Assembly: GCA_944376235.1 (NCBI GenBank)
Contig: CALWCA010000003.1
Coordinates: forward strand, 1-64,000
Length of the DNA: 64,000 nucleotides
Reading direction: 5' to 3'
DNA from: an uncultured Clostridia bacterium
GTDB taxonomy: Bacteria > Bacillota > Clostridia > Oscillospirales > Feifaniaceae
In this document: piece after piece, positions 41,523-51,009 of the stretch
Layout: each line of letters begins with the position of its first letter
Numbering within the stretch: position 1 is the stretch's first letter
Program-made: the position numbers and the translations under genes
The notes under the pieces: generated by a model
Database searches by the model: none
Told to the model about the DNA's origin: nothing
The model's input: only the letters and a program-made list of their open reading frames with translations

Positions 41523-42623
41523 TCACAAATCGTTTCTTTTTTGTGCCCGTATTTTCTTGCGCATGGCGGCGTCCGTGACCATGGAGAAGACCATCACGAC
41601 GCCCACGCTGACCAGAAAAGAGCCCACTGTCAGGGCGGTGAGGATGGCAAAGCTCGAGAGCGTGAGCTCAGGGGTGATGGGCAGCATGACCGAGATGTCC
41701 TGCGGGAAAAAGGGGGAGAGCAGCAGGGTCAGCAGCAGGGCAATGGCTCCCTGGAGCAGCTTTCCGTAGCAATAAGGAGTGAGGGAAAGGCCGCTTCCCT
41801 CGAGAACGCTTGCCACCTGGCAGAAGATGGACAGCCCTGCCGTTCCGATGAGAAAGCTCTGCAGGGCCAGGCGCAGGTAGGGGGCTTGTGCCAGCGTGCT
41901 GACCTTTGTTACGCCGTTTGTCATTTCAAGCAGGCCGGAGAGCAGTACGCCTGCGGTGCCGTTCCCGGTGGGAAGCAGGGAGATGACGACGCCAAAAAAA
42001 ATGACGAAAGCCGCGATAAAAAGGCAGGTCATTGCACTGTTCTTCACGGCGCTGACAAAGGCGGGAAAAAGAGGCTTTGCCTCAGACGTGCCCCTTGGAC
42101 GGGAGTCTCTGGGCATGGGGGAGCCGATCGACAGCAGCATGCCCGAAAGCAGCGCCGCCGCAATATGGCAGCCATAAAGCATCCACCCCACCTTGGGGGA
42201 ATCCCACAGCGCCGCCCCGACGACACCGACAACGAAGGCGGGGCCTGAATTGTTGCACAGCGCCACAAGGCGCTCTGCCTGCTCGGTGCTGCAGCCTCCC
42301 TCCTCATAGAGCCTGCGGGCCGCCGCGGCACCGACGGGATAGCCCGACAGCACGCCCAGCAGCAAGACGGGCGCGGCCTCGCGGGGCTGCCGGAACAGCC
42401 GGGGCATCATGCCGCCCAGCAGCCGCCCCGCCGCATTTGTGACACGCAGGCTGATGAGCAGGTCTGCGACAATCAAAAAGGGAAAGAGCGTGGGGAGAAC
42501 GCTGACAAAGGCCAGGCGTGCGCTTTCCCTTGCCGCCGCCGCCACCTCTGTGGGGAAGATGAGCAGGGAAGCCGCGCCCATCCCCAGCAGCGTGACAAGC
42601 AGGGCCTGGCGAAAACGAAACAC
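41523..42623 (-). CDS. ylbJ: Sporulation integral membrane protein YlbJ
   Basis: 366 residues with about eight or more membrane helices. It matches the YlbJ/SpoVM-type nucleoside-recognition (Gate) membrane family: VLSGYPVGA, ALCNNSGPAFVVGVVG and a late FLIGTAGLSIFCQ segment. In Bacillus subtilis ylbJ is made under sigma-E and is needed for heat-resistant spores. The GTG at 42623 is seven bases from GGAGG; the frame is open far upstream without a better start. It is divergent from yqfC and lies directly upstream of the glmS promoter. Confidence 0.9.
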   Translation of the reverse strand: MFRFRQALLVTLLGMGAASLLIFPTEVAAAARESARLAFVSVLPTLFPFLIVADLLISLRVTNAAGRLLGGMMPRLFRQPREAAPVLLLGVLSGYPVGAAAARRLYEEGGCSTEQAERLVALCNNSGPAFVVGVVGAALWDSPKVGWMLYGCHIAAALLSGMLLSIGSPMPRDSRPRGTSEAKPLFPAFVSAVKNSAMTCLFIAAFVIFFGVVISLLPTGNGTAGVLLSGLLEMTNGVTKVSTLAQAPYLRLALQSFLIGTAGLSIFCQVASVLEGSGLSLTPYCYGKLLQGAIALLLTLLLSPFFPQDISVMLPITPELTLSSFAILTALTVGSFLVSVGVVMVFSMVTDAAMRKKIRAQKRNDL

Positions 42624-42690
42624 CGAAATCCCTCCTTTTGGAATCGAGATGCTTATACCTATGTGGACGGGTTGGCAAACATGCCTGTCT

Positions 42691-42720
42691 GGTATGGCCA
42701 GAAAGATGCCCTCATACACT
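42691..42720. promoter_or_regulatory. Probable sigma-E promoter(s) shared by yqfC and ylbJ
   Basis: On the plus strand CATACACT at 42713-42720 fits the sigma-E -10 consensus CATACAnT completely; GGTATGG at 42691-42697, 15 bases upstream, is a partial -35. The segment is roughly palindromic, so the minus strand also offers GTGTATG and CATACCAG as weaker -35 and -10 boxes toward ylbJ. Confidence 0.55.
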
Positions 42721-42789
42721 GGGGAGAAGAGAAAAAAAGGCAGTCGGGGCCTTGGTGCCGCTGCGTCAAAGGGAAGAGGGAGGTGCCCC

Positions 42790-43077
42790 ATGGGCAAGAA
42801 GGAGAAAAAACGGGGGCTGACGGAAATGGTCGCACATGAGCTGGAAGTGCCGCTCGACGCCATGACGCTGCTGCCCCGCATTGAGTGTGTCGGAGACAGG
42901 GAATTGACGGTGGAGGGGCATCGCGGCATCCTGGAATACGGGGAAACCTGTATTAGGCTGTCGGGCGGAAGCATCGTGCTCAATATCCAGGGGCAGGGGC
43001 TTGAGCTGACGGGGATGACCCCGACAAGGGCCCGGGTGTCGGGCACGATCAAAAGGCTTAGCTTTGAGCGGGCATAG
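42790..43077 (+). CDS. yqfC: Sporulation protein YqfC
   Basis: 95 residues of the YabP/YqfC family. The core LPRIECVGDRELTVEGHRGI and a following beta-rich part ending in GTIKRLSFE are typical. It is expressed in the mother cell during sporulation in Bacillus; its biochemical role is not known. ATG 42790 is seven bases from GGGAGG. It is the first gene of a run that continues through mutS2, with a sigma-E-like promoter 70 bases upstream. Confidence 0.9.
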   Translation: MGKKEKKRGLTEMVAHELEVPLDAMTLLPRIECVGDRELTVEGHRGILEYGETCIRLSGGSIVLNIQGQGLELTGMTPTRARVSGTIKRLSFERA

Positions 43078-43103
43078 CACAGGATAAAACGGAGGGGACG
43101 GCT

Positions 43104-44282
43104 GTGAGGGAATGGTTTAAGTCGGCGCTGTCGGGCCGGGTGACAATCCGGGTAACGGGATTTTTTCTCGAGAGGTTTTTGAATCTCACGGCAAAGCGCG
43201 GCCTTCCCACCTGGGACGTGCACCGCATCAGCGAGACCGAAATGCTGCTCACCACAACGCCTGCCGCCTTTCGGCGCATGAGAGACGCCGCCTTTCGCGC
43301 AGGGGTGCGCGTGAAGGTTGCCGGGAAAAGCGGACTGCCCTTTTGGCTGCGCCCCTATCGTCGGCGAAAGGCCCTGCTGCTCGGACTGGTTCTTTTTCTG
43401 CTCATGCCCCTTGTGGCCAGCCAGTTTCTGTGGAGCGTGACGGTGGAGGGCTGCGAGCAGCTCGAGCCGTCGCAGGTGCTGGAGGTGCTCGAGGGGCTTG
43501 GCGTAAAGCGGGGGGCCTTTTTGCCGGGGCTTGACACCGAGCGCATCGAAACCCAGGCTGCGCTGGAGCTGGATCAGCTTTCATTTATTGCCATCAATCT
43601 CAAGGGGACGACGGCGCAGGTGCAGGTGCGCGAGCGGGTTCCTGTGCCTGACAGCCGCGACCCGCAGGAAATCCGAAACCTTGTCGCCTCCCGGGACGGG
43701 CAGATCGAGGTGCTGGAGGTCTATGAGGGCGTCGCCATGGTCTCAAGGGGGGACACGGTGCAAAAAGGGGATCTGCTGGTGAGCGGGGCCATCCCCAGCG
43801 AGCAGGTGGGCACCCGGTATGTGGCCTCCGACGCCCGCATTTTGGCGCGAACCTGGAAGACGGGCACCATCGAGGCCAAGCGGGTGGCCACGGCGCAGTG
43901 GCCCACCGGGCGGCAGCAGATGCGCCACACGCTGCTTATCGGCGACTTTTCAATAAATTTGTATTGGAACAGTGGTATTTCCATGGCCGAGTATGTTACA
44001 CTGTATCGGGAAAAGTACTTTACGCTGCCATGGGGCGTGACGCTGCCCATTGGCCTGAGGACACAGGCGCTGTGCGAAACGGCGACCATCTCACGGGTGC
44101 AGTCGGACGAAGAGCTCGAGCAGCTCTGCCTTGCCAAGCTGCAGGATGTGGTGGATTCGCTTGAGGTGGAGCAGGTGCTGGCAACGACGCACAGCCTGGA
44201 GATCACCGGGGAAGGGGCGACCATGGAGTTTGAGGTCACATGCCTTGAATCCATCGCACAGCCGCAGCCCTTCACCCCGTGA
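43104..44282 (+). CDS. yqfD: Sporulation protein YqfD
   Basis: 392 residues. A cytosolic N-terminal domain (1-90, SGRVTIRVTGFFLERFLN) is followed by one membrane helix (about 92-110) and a large outside domain, the layout of YqfD/SpoIV-type proteins needed for sporulation. The motif EQVGTRYVASDARILART is conserved in the family. GTG 43104 follows GGAGGGG. It is 26 bases after yqfC, and the two genes are nearly always paired. Confidence 0.92.
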   Translation: MREWFKSALSGRVTIRVTGFFLERFLNLTAKRGLPTWDVHRISETEMLLTTTPAAFRRMRDAAFRAGVRVKVAGKSGLPFWLRPYRRRKALLLGLVLFLLMPLVASQFLWSVTVEGCEQLEPSQVLEVLEGLGVKRGAFLPGLDTERIETQAALELDQLSFIAINLKGTTAQVQVRERVPVPDSRDPQEIRNLVASRDGQIEVLEVYEGVAMVSRGDTVQKGDLLVSGAIPSEQVGTRYVASDARILARTWKTGTIEAKRVATAQWPTGRQQMRHTLLIGDFSINLYWNSGISMAEYVTLYREKYFTLPWGVTLPIGLRTQALCETATISRVQSDEELEQLCLAKLQDVVDSLEVEQVLATTHSLEITGEGATMEFEVTCLESIAQPQPFTP

Positions 44283-44343
44283 AAGACGCCCGGGCAGGGC
44301 GGCTGCACCTCATGCAGGGAAAAATAAAAGGAGAAGAACGCGA

Positions 44344-45351
44344 GTGCTCACAGAACAGATTGTAACCTTTGACCGCCTGGAGGAGCTGACCCATGTGCTG
44401 GGCAGTGTTGACGAGAACCTTGACGCGCTCGAGCGCGCCTTTGACGTACACATGACCTTCCGGGAAGGCGGCATCAAAATCATGGGGGAGAGCGAGGCTG
44501 TGGCCCTGGCCGCGCGCGCTCTGGAATCGCTCATGCAGATGGCCTCCAAGGGAGAGCAGATCGACACGGCCCGGGTCAACTATGTGGTGGGGCTGACCAG
44601 AGAGGGAGAGGAAGACAAGCTGCGCGAGCTGGGCGGAGACGTCATCTGCGTCACGGCCAAGGGCAAGCCCATCAAGGCCAAGACACTCGGGCAGCAGAAA
44701 TATATCGACGCCATTCGGAAAAACACCATCGTGCTGGGGATCGGGCCGGCCGGAACCGGCAAGACCTATCTTGCCGTCGCCATGGCGGTGGCCGCCTTCC
44801 GGGAGCACAAGGTCAACCGCCTAATCATTACCCGTCCGGCTATTGAGGCGGGGGAGAAGCTGGGTTTTTTGCCCGGAGACCTCCAAAGCAAGGTCGACCC
44901 CTACCTGCGCCCGCTCTACGACGCCCTGTTTGACATGCTGGGCGGCGAGAGCTTTCAAAAGTATATGGAACGGGGCTCCATTGAAGTGGCGCCGCTCGCC
45001 TACATGCGCGGCCGCACGCTCGACGATTCCTTTATCATCCTCGACGAGGCGCAGAACACCACCGTGGAGCAGATGAAAATGTTTCTCACCCGCCTTGGCA
45101 GCAATTCCAAGGCGGTGATTACGGGGGACATCACGCAAATTGATTTGCCGCATGACACGCGAAGCGGCCTGATTGACGCCTCGCGCGTGCTGCGAGACGT
45201 GGAGGACATCGGAATCATCACCCTGTCGCAGCGCGACGTGGTGCGTCATCAGCTGGTGCAAAAAATCATCGAGGCCTATGAGAAGGCTGCGCAGGCCAGG
45301 CAGTCGCATGCGCAGCGCGGGCCAAAAAGGGGCGCAAGAGATGGCAGGTAA
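44344..45351 (+). CDS. phoH: PhoH family ATPase (PhoH-like/YqfE type)
   Basis: 335 residues. An N-terminal KH-like region is followed by the P-loop domain with GPAGTGKT (134-141), a Walker B LDEAQN near 235 and GDITQIDLP. PhoH-like proteins are linked to RNA metabolism and are usually next to ybeY, as here; the enzymatic role is not firmly known. GTG 44344 follows AAAGGAGAAG. The gene ends 11 bases inside ybeY. Confidence 0.95.
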   Translation: MLTEQIVTFDRLEELTHVLGSVDENLDALERAFDVHMTFREGGIKIMGESEAVALAARALESLMQMASKGEQIDTARVNYVVGLTREGEEDKLRELGGDVICVTAKGKPIKAKTLGQQKYIDAIRKNTIVLGIGPAGTGKTYLAVAMAVAAFREHKVNRLIITRPAIEAGEKLGFLPGDLQSKVDPYLRPLYDALFDMLGGESFQKYMERGSIEVAPLAYMRGRTLDDSFIILDEAQNTTVEQMKMFLTRLGSNSKAVITGDITQIDLPHDTRSGLIDASRVLRDVEDIGIITLSQRDVVRHQLVQKIIEAYEKAAQARQSHAQRGPKRGARDGR

Positions 45352-45883
45352 ATGCCGTGTGGAGTTTTCCAACCGTCAAAAGGATATGCCGGCGGACAAG
45401 CAGGTGCGCGATTTGATTCGCGCCTGCTGCGCGCAGACGCTGCGCTACGAGGGGGTGGCATTTGCCTGCCTTGTTTCGGTGAGCTTTGTCACAAAGGACG
45501 AGATTCAGGCCCTCAATGCCGAAAGCCGCAAGGTGGACGCCGTGACCGACGTGCTCAGCTTTCCCCTGGAGGAATTTTCAAAGGGTGTGCCGGAGGGCTA
45601 CCGGCCGGTGATTTCCCCCCTGCCGCTCGGGGACATCGTGCTGTGCCCGGCGAAAGCCGTGGAGCAGGCTGAGCAATACGGGCATTCGCTCGTGCGGGAG
45701 ATAGCATTCCTGAGCGTCCACTCCATGCTGCATCTGCTGGGGTACGACCACATGACGAAAGAGGACGAGCGGCAGATGTTTGAGCGGCAGGAGGCCATTC
45801 TGCGGGAGTTGTCCATTTCAAGGGACGGGCCGGGAGACGGGGCCGGTGCCGCAAGAGGAAAGGAAGGCGCAGGGGACAGATGA
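45341..45883 (+). CDS. ybeY: rRNA maturation endoribonuclease YbeY
   Basis: 180 residues. YbeY is a zinc-dependent RNase for 16S rRNA 3'-end maturation and ribosome quality control. The metal motif is HSMLHLLGYDH (canonical H-G-x-L-H-L-x-G-Y-D-H with Ser for Gly, a change also seen in other Clostridia). The C-terminal tail is longer and Gly/Arg-rich. ATG 45341 overlaps phoH, and its stop overlaps the era start (ATGA). Confidence 0.96.
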   Translation: MAGKCRVEFSNRQKDMPADKQVRDLIRACCAQTLRYEGVAFACLVSVSFVTKDEIQALNAESRKVDAVTDVLSFPLEEFSKGVPEGYRPVISPLPLGDIVLCPAKAVEQAEQYGHSLVREIAFLSVHSMLHLLGYDHMTKEDERQMFERQEAILRELSISRDGPGDGAGAARGKEGAGDR

Positions 45884-46782
45884 GCGGTGCAGAGTATAAG
45901 CAGCAGGTGACGCATTCGGGATTTGTGGCCATCGTGGGCCGGCCAAACGTCGGCAAATCGACGCTGCTCAACCGGCTGGTGGGGCAGAAGGTGGCCATTG
46001 TCAGCAGCCGGCCGCAGACCACGAGAAACCGTGTGCTGGGCGTTTTGACGAAGGGGGAGTGCCAGATGGTTTTTTTGGACACTCCCGGCCTGCATGCGCC
46101 AAGAAACAAGCTGGGGGACTTCATGATGCGCCAGGCGGACAGCGCCGTGCGGTCGGTGGATCTGGCGGTGCTGGTGGTGGAGCCCAGCGACAAAATAGAG
46201 GAGGCAGAGCTTGCGGTGCTGCGGCGCTGCGGCTGTCCCGTGCTGCTGGCCATCAACAAGATTGACATCGTCAAAAAAGAGACGCTGCTGTCGGTGATTG
46301 CGGCCTATGCCGGCGTCTTTGATTTTGCGGCGGTGGTGCCCATCTCGGCGCTCACGGGGGAAGGGGTGGAGGAGCTGTATGAGGAGCTTGCCTCCCGCCT
46401 GGAGGAAGGCCCTGCCTTTTTCCCGGAAGACGCCGTGACCGACCAGACCGAGCGTCAGCTTGTGGCCGAATTTATCCGGGAAAAGGCGCTGCGTACGCTG
46501 GACAAGGAGGTGCCGCACGGCATCGCCGTGGAAATCGAGTCCTTTGAGCAAAAAAATGAGGATCTGGTGCACATTGGCGCCGTGATTTACTGTGAAAAGG
46601 AGTCGCACAAGGCAATTATCATCGGCAAGGGCGGCGCCATGCTCAAAAAAATCGCCTCGGCCGCCAGAGTGGACATGGAAAGGCTGCTGGGGTGCAGGGT
46701 GTATTTGGAGATTTTCGTAAAGGTCAAGCTCAACTGGCGACAGAGCGACGCCTTTTTGAAAAACATGGGCTATGTGGAGTAG
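45880..46782 (+). CDS. era: GTPase Era
   Basis: 300 residues, full length. Era binds the 3' end of 16S rRNA and assists 30S assembly. G1 is GRPNVGKS (20-27), G3 DTPG (near 65), G4 NKID and G5 SAL. The C-terminal KH domain has IIIGKGGAMLKKI. ATG 45880 overlaps the ybeY stop. In many Firmicutes dgkA and cdd lie between ybeY and era; here they are absent. Confidence 0.98.
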   Translation: MSGAEYKQQVTHSGFVAIVGRPNVGKSTLLNRLVGQKVAIVSSRPQTTRNRVLGVLTKGECQMVFLDTPGLHAPRNKLGDFMMRQADSAVRSVDLAVLVVEPSDKIEEAELAVLRRCGCPVLLAINKIDIVKKETLLSVIAAYAGVFDFAAVVPISALTGEGVEELYEELASRLEEGPAFFPEDAVTDQTERQLVAEFIREKALRTLDKEVPHGIAVEIESFEQKNEDLVHIGAVIYCEKESHKAIIIGKGGAMLKKIASAARVDMERLLGCRVYLEIFVKVKLNWRQSDAFLKNMGYVE

Positions 46783-46787
46783 GACAG

Positions 46788-47558
46788 ATGGAATTTTCGG
46801 CAAGAGGACTGGTGCTGGCCGAGCGCACCGTGGGAGAGTGGGACAAGAGCCTGACGCTGCTGTGTGAGGGGATCGGCAAAATGAGCGCCTGGGCAAAGGG
46901 GGCAAAGAGGGTCAAAAGCCCCCTGCTTTCAGCCTGCTCGATGTTCACCTTCGGCAGCTACAGCTTTGTCAAAAAAGGGGAGAGGGTCACCGTGACCTCG
47001 GCACAGCCGGAGGAGACCTTTTTTGGCCTGCGCGGGGATGTGCGCAGGCTGGCGCTTGCCGCCTATCTGTGTGAGCTGTGCAAAACGCTGTGCGCCGAGC
47101 AGCAGCCGGAGGATGCGCTTTTATCTCTCACGCTCAACGCCCTCTACGTCCTTTCCGCAGCAAAGGTGCAAGAGGAGATTGTCAAGCCGGCTTTTGAGCT
47201 GCGAAGCCTTGCCCAGAGCGGGTTTTTGCCCTCCCTTGAAAGCGGCTGCATGGTGTGCGGCGAACAGGGCGGGCCGATGTCCTTTTCCCCGTCGGCCGGG
47301 GGGATTTTGTGCGAAAAGCATGCCGGAACGCAAAGGGATTGCGCGCCGCTTTCGCCCTCGGTGTTCTCGGCCATGCGGTATGTCTGCACCTGTGACGCGA
47401 AAAAGCTTTATTCCTTTCGGCTGCCGGAAATCCCTCTCAGAGAGTTTGGGGAGATGGGCGAGACCTATGTGAAAACAACGCTGGGAATGCAGTTGCAAAC
47501 GCTGCAATTTTACCGGCTGCTGTGCGACGACATCAGAAAAATCGAGGAGAATCAATGA
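46788..47558 (+). CDS. recO: DNA repair protein RecO
   Basis: 256 residues. RecO has an N-terminal OB fold (FSARGLVLAERTVGEWDKSLTLL) and a helical C-terminal domain with a likely zinc site (CMVCGE...LCEKH). It helps RecA load on SSB-coated single-stranded DNA. ATG 46788 begins five bases after era with only a weak ribosome site, so translation is probably coupled. The stop overlaps the mutS2 start. Confidence 0.95.
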   Translation: MEFSARGLVLAERTVGEWDKSLTLLCEGIGKMSAWAKGAKRVKSPLLSACSMFTFGSYSFVKKGERVTVTSAQPEETFFGLRGDVRRLALAAYLCELCKTLCAEQQPEDALLSLTLNALYVLSAAKVQEEIVKPAFELRSLAQSGFLPSLESGCMVCGEQGGPMSFSPSAGGILCEKHAGTQRDCAPLSPSVFSAMRYVCTCDAKKLYSFRLPEIPLREFGEMGETYVKTTLGMQLQTLQFYRLLCDDIRKIEENQ

Positions 47559-49951
47559 ATCAGACTGTGACGGAACTGGATCAAAAAGCGCGTCTGACGC
47601 TGGAATATGACAAGGTGCTGGACATGCTGGCCGAGCAGACGGGGTGTGACGGCGCGCGCGAAAGGGCAAAGCAGCTGACGCCTGCCGCCGAGCTTGACGA
47701 AGTCAAAGAGCGTCTTGCGCTGACCGAGCAGGCGAGGCTTTTGATTGGCAGAAAGGGCAGCCCCCCGATTTACGGGGTCAAGGACATTGTGCCTGCTCTT
47801 GAGCGGGCCCAGAAGGGGGCGGCGCTTTCGCCCAGAGAACTGCTGCGGGTGGCCACGGTGCTTCGCGCCGCGCGCGCCCTGCAAAGCTACATTGAGCAGG
47901 ACACCGAGGATACGCCGGGCATCCGCGAGATGTTTTCGCTTCTCGCGCCTCAAAAGACGCTCGAGGAGCGTATTACAACGGCCATTCTCTCGGAAGACGA
48001 GATCTCCGATGCGGCGTCTCCGGAGCTGGCCTCTATTCGAAGAAAGATCATGGCGGCTTCGGCGCGCATCAAGGAGACGCTTCAGCACATGATCCGCACC
48101 CCTGCTTACCAGAAGTATTTGCAAGAGCCCATCGTCACGCTGCGCGGGGACCGCTATGTGCTGCCGGTCAAGACCGAATACCGCGCCGAGGTGCCCGGTC
48201 TGGTGCACGACGTGTCGGGCTCCGGGGCGACCTGCTTTGTGGAGCCCATGGCCGTGGTGGAGGCAAACAACGACCTCAAGGTGCTGCACGTCAGGGAGGC
48301 CGACGAAATCGAGCGCATCCTGCTGGAGCTGTCGGCCTTTGTCGCGGCGCAGGAGCGGGAGATTGCGCTCAACTATGACCTCATTGTGGGCATTGACTTT
48401 GTGTTTGCCAAGGCGCGGCTGGCCTACGCGATGGACGCCGTGCAGCCGGGGATCAGCGAGCGCGGGGAGGTGGAGCTGCTGCGTGCGCGCCACCCGCTCA
48501 TCGACAAGGACAAGGTGGTGCCCATTGACATCCATCTGGGCAAGGGCATTGACACCATGATTGTCACCGGCCCCAACACGGGCGGCAAGACCGTGACGCT
48601 CAAGACGCTGGGGCTCATGCACCTTATGGCGGCCTCGGGGATTCACATCCCGGCGGCGCAGGGCAGCACGGTTGCGGTTTTTGCCCATATTTTCAGCGAC
48701 ATCGGCGATGAGCAGAGCATCGAGCAGTCGCTGTCCACCTTTTCCAGCCATATGGTCAACCTCATTGCCATTTTGGAGAAGGCCGACCGGGACAGCCTGG
48801 TGCTGCTTGACGAGCTGGGCGCCGGGACCGACCCCATTGAGGGCGCGGCGCTGGCCACGGCCATTTTGGAGCGCCTGCGGGAAAAGGGGGCACACATCGC
48901 CGCCACCACCCACTATCCCGAGCTCAAGACCTTTGCCCTCAACACCAAGGGCGTGGTCAACGCGTCGTGCGAGTTTGACGTGGAGACGCTGCGCCCCACC
49001 TACCGGCTGATTTTCGGCATGCCGGGCAAATCCAACGCCTATGCCATCTCGCTGCGCCTGGGGATGGACCCCTCCATCGTGGAGCGCGCAAGGCAGCTCA
49101 CGAGCGGGGAGACGCAGGCCTTTGAAGAGGTGCTCGAGGAGTTTGAGCGGCAAAGGCAGGAGATGGAAAAGCAAAAGGCGGCGGCCGAAAGGGAGCGCGA
49201 GCAGGTCAATTTGATGCGCGCCGAGCTTGAGCTGGAAAAAGAGCACTTCAGGGCGCAAAGGGACAGGGAGCTTGAGCGCGCAACCCAGGAGAGCAGGCGG
49301 CTTGTTGCCATGGCGCGCGAGATGTATAACCGCATCATCCGCGAGCTGGATGAGATCAAAAAGCAAAAGGACGCCGAGAACTTCGGCGACAAGCTGTATG
49401 AGACAAAGCAGAAGCTGCGACGCGACCTGCGCCGTGCGGCGGAGGAGCTCGACCCCGTAACAGCCCTGCCGCAGGAGCCCACCGTTTTGCCAAGGCCCCT
49501 GCGCGTGGGGGATACCGTGCACATCCGCACGCTGGACAAGGATGCCGAGGTTTTGGCCCTGCCCGATGCCAGGGGCATGGTGGCGGTGCGGGCCGGCATC
49601 ATCAACACCAAGGCAAAGCTCACCGATTTGACGCTGGTGGAGGAAAAGGGCAAGGCGGTGGAGCGGTTTCTCTCGTCGAGAAGCGGAGGGGATAAGGCCG
49701 TCACCTCCATGCGCGCGGAGCTCGACCTGCGCGGCAAAAACGGCGACGAGGGCTGCTACGAACTCGACAAATACCTTGACGAGGCCGTGCTGCACGGGCT
49801 GCAGACCGTCACCGTCATTCACGGCAAGGGGACGGGCGCGCTTCGCAATGCGGTGCGCGAATATCTCAAGGGGCATCCCCATGTCAAGAGCTTTCGGCGC
49901 GGCGTCTACGGAGAAGGGGAAGACGGCGTCACGGTGGTGGAGCTGCGCTGA
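47555..49951 (+). CDS. mutS2: Endonuclease MutS2 / ribosome-collision factor
   Basis: 798 residues. MutS core domain with Walker A GPNTGGKT (339-346) and a Walker B LLDELGAGTDP; a long charged coiled coil (about 515-640) and a C-terminal Smr domain (about 720-798, LDLRGKNG and HGKGTG). MutS2 suppresses recombination and, in Bacillus, acts on collided ribosomes. There is no mismatch-recognition domain I. ATG 47555 overlaps the recO stop by four bases. A terminator 44 bases later ends the yqfC-to-mutS2 run. Confidence 0.96.
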   Translation: MNQTVTELDQKARLTLEYDKVLDMLAEQTGCDGARERAKQLTPAAELDEVKERLALTEQARLLIGRKGSPPIYGVKDIVPALERAQKGAALSPRELLRVATVLRAARALQSYIEQDTEDTPGIREMFSLLAPQKTLEERITTAILSEDEISDAASPELASIRRKIMAASARIKETLQHMIRTPAYQKYLQEPIVTLRGDRYVLPVKTEYRAEVPGLVHDVSGSGATCFVEPMAVVEANNDLKVLHVREADEIERILLELSAFVAAQEREIALNYDLIVGIDFVFAKARLAYAMDAVQPGISERGEVELLRARHPLIDKDKVVPIDIHLGKGIDTMIVTGPNTGGKTVTLKTLGLMHLMAASGIHIPAAQGSTVAVFAHIFSDIGDEQSIEQSLSTFSSHMVNLIAILEKADRDSLVLLDELGAGTDPIEGAALATAILERLREKGAHIAATTHYPELKTFALNTKGVVNASCEFDVETLRPTYRLIFGMPGKSNAYAISLRLGMDPSIVERARQLTSGETQAFEEVLEEFERQRQEMEKQKAAAEREREQVNLMRAELELEKEHFRAQRDRELERATQESRRLVAMAREMYNRIIRELDEIKKQKDAENFGDKLYETKQKLRRDLRRAAEELDPVTALPQEPTVLPRPLRVGDTVHIRTLDKDAEVLALPDARGMVAVRAGIINTKAKLTDLTLVEEKGKAVERFLSSRSGGDKAVTSMRAELDLRGKNGDEGCYELDKYLDEAVLHGLQTVTVIHGKGTGALRNAVREYLKGHPHVKSFRRGVYGEGEDGVTVVELR

Positions 49952-49994
49952 AAGGGCAAAAAGGCGCCGATGCGCGGGAACAAAGGCAATGAAG

Positions 49995-50028
49995 AGGCAG
50001 GAAAGAAAGCGGTCTTTCCTGCCTTTTT
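49995..50028 (+). terminator. Rho-independent terminator of mutS2
   Basis: 11-base arms (49995-50005 and 50014-50024), eight-base loop, then TTTTTC. Confidence 0.88.
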
Positions 50029-50151
50029 CAAAGCATTGAAAAAGAATTTTTAGGGAAAAGAGTGGAAAGCATGCGCTTTCCCGATGTAAACTCAAAGAAA
50101 AAAGGAATTTTCAAAAAAATTTTATAGGCTCTTTTTCTGGGAGGAAAATCA

Positions 50152-50160
50152 TGCTATACT
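50152..50160 (+). promoter_or_regulatory. Extended -10 promoter of udk
   Basis: TGCTATACT, an extended -10 box, 31 bases before the start codon, in an AT-rich stretch. No strong -35 is visible. Confidence 0.55.
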
Positions 50161-50191
50161 AAAGCAAAGCAAGGGAAAAGAGGAAGGCGGC

Positions 50192-50818
50192 ATGTACCTT
50201 ATCGGCATCACAGGGCCCTCTGGCTCGGGAAAATCCACGCTGGCGGCAAAGCTGGCAGACAGGCTTTCCTGCCGCACGCTGTGCCTGACGCAGGACATGT
50301 ACTACAAGGACACGCCGCAGCTCTCCGACCGGCAGCGCAGACAGCTCAATTACGACGCGCCGCAGCGCTTTGATTTTGAGTTGCTACAGGGGGATTTGTC
50401 GCGGCTTGCGCAGGAGCAGCCCATCGAGCGCCGCGAATATGATTATGTGCGATACCGGCGCAACGACACGGGGGAGATGATTGGCCCCGCGCCCGTGGTG
50501 ATTTTGGAGGGAATCCATATTTTTTACCGGGAGGAAATTGCCGCGCTTTGCAATTTGAAAATTTTTGTTCAGCTCGATGCAGACCTGTGCCTTTTGCGCC
50601 GTCTGCGCCGCGACCTCTCCGAGCGGGGACGCACGCTGGACAGTGTGGCGCAGCAGTATGAGAGCAGCGTCAAGCCCATGTATGAAAAATATGTGCGAAA
50701 CTATGCGCCGCTTGCCGATCTGGTGATCCCCACTGCGCATGACAATGCCCTTGCCGTCGAAATTCTTGCCCAATATGTCAATCGGCAGACGGCGTCAAAA
50801 GCCTGTCTGCCTCGGTGA
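50192..50818 (+). CDS. udk: Uridine kinase-family protein
   Basis: 208 residues. P loop GPSGSGKST at 8-16, then the nucleoside-binding DMYYKD and NYDAPQRFD segments and a lid with RRLRRDLSERGRT. These features fit uridine/cytidine kinase, which phosphorylates salvaged pyrimidine nucleosides. It is a single gene with its own promoter. Related phosphoribulokinase-like proteins share the fold, but the D-x-YYKD motif favours Udk. ATG 50192 follows GGAAGGCGG with weak pairing. Confidence 0.9.
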   Translation: MYLIGITGPSGSGKSTLAAKLADRLSCRTLCLTQDMYYKDTPQLSDRQRRQLNYDAPQRFDFELLQGDLSRLAQEQPIERREYDYVRYRRNDTGEMIGPAPVVILEGIHIFYREEIAALCNLKIFVQLDADLCLLRRLRRDLSERGRTLDSVAQQYESSVKPMYEKYVRNYAPLADLVIPTAHDNALAVEILAQYVNRQTASKACLPR

Positions 50819-50825
50819 AATCACT

Positions 50826-50857
50826 GCCGCCGACGCTGCACCGGCAGCGTCGGCGGC
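50826..50857. terminator. Perfect 14-bp hairpin after udk
   Basis: Arms 50826-50839 and 50844-50857 with loop ACCG start eight bases after the udk stop. There is no U tract, so termination efficiency is uncertain. The remaining gap to 51010 has AT-rich sequence that probably holds the rpe promoter, not clearly seen. Confidence 0.55.
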
Positions 50858-51009
50858 TATCTGAAGTGGTCGAAACGGCACAAAGCCGCGTGCCACAATA
50901 TCAGCTTATGTCGAAACGCCCGTTTGGCAACAAAAGCTGTGACGTGAAATTTTGAAATATTTTTTATAAAGATAGGGTCTTCCTCTGTCAAAAAGGAGTC
51001 TTTGAAATC

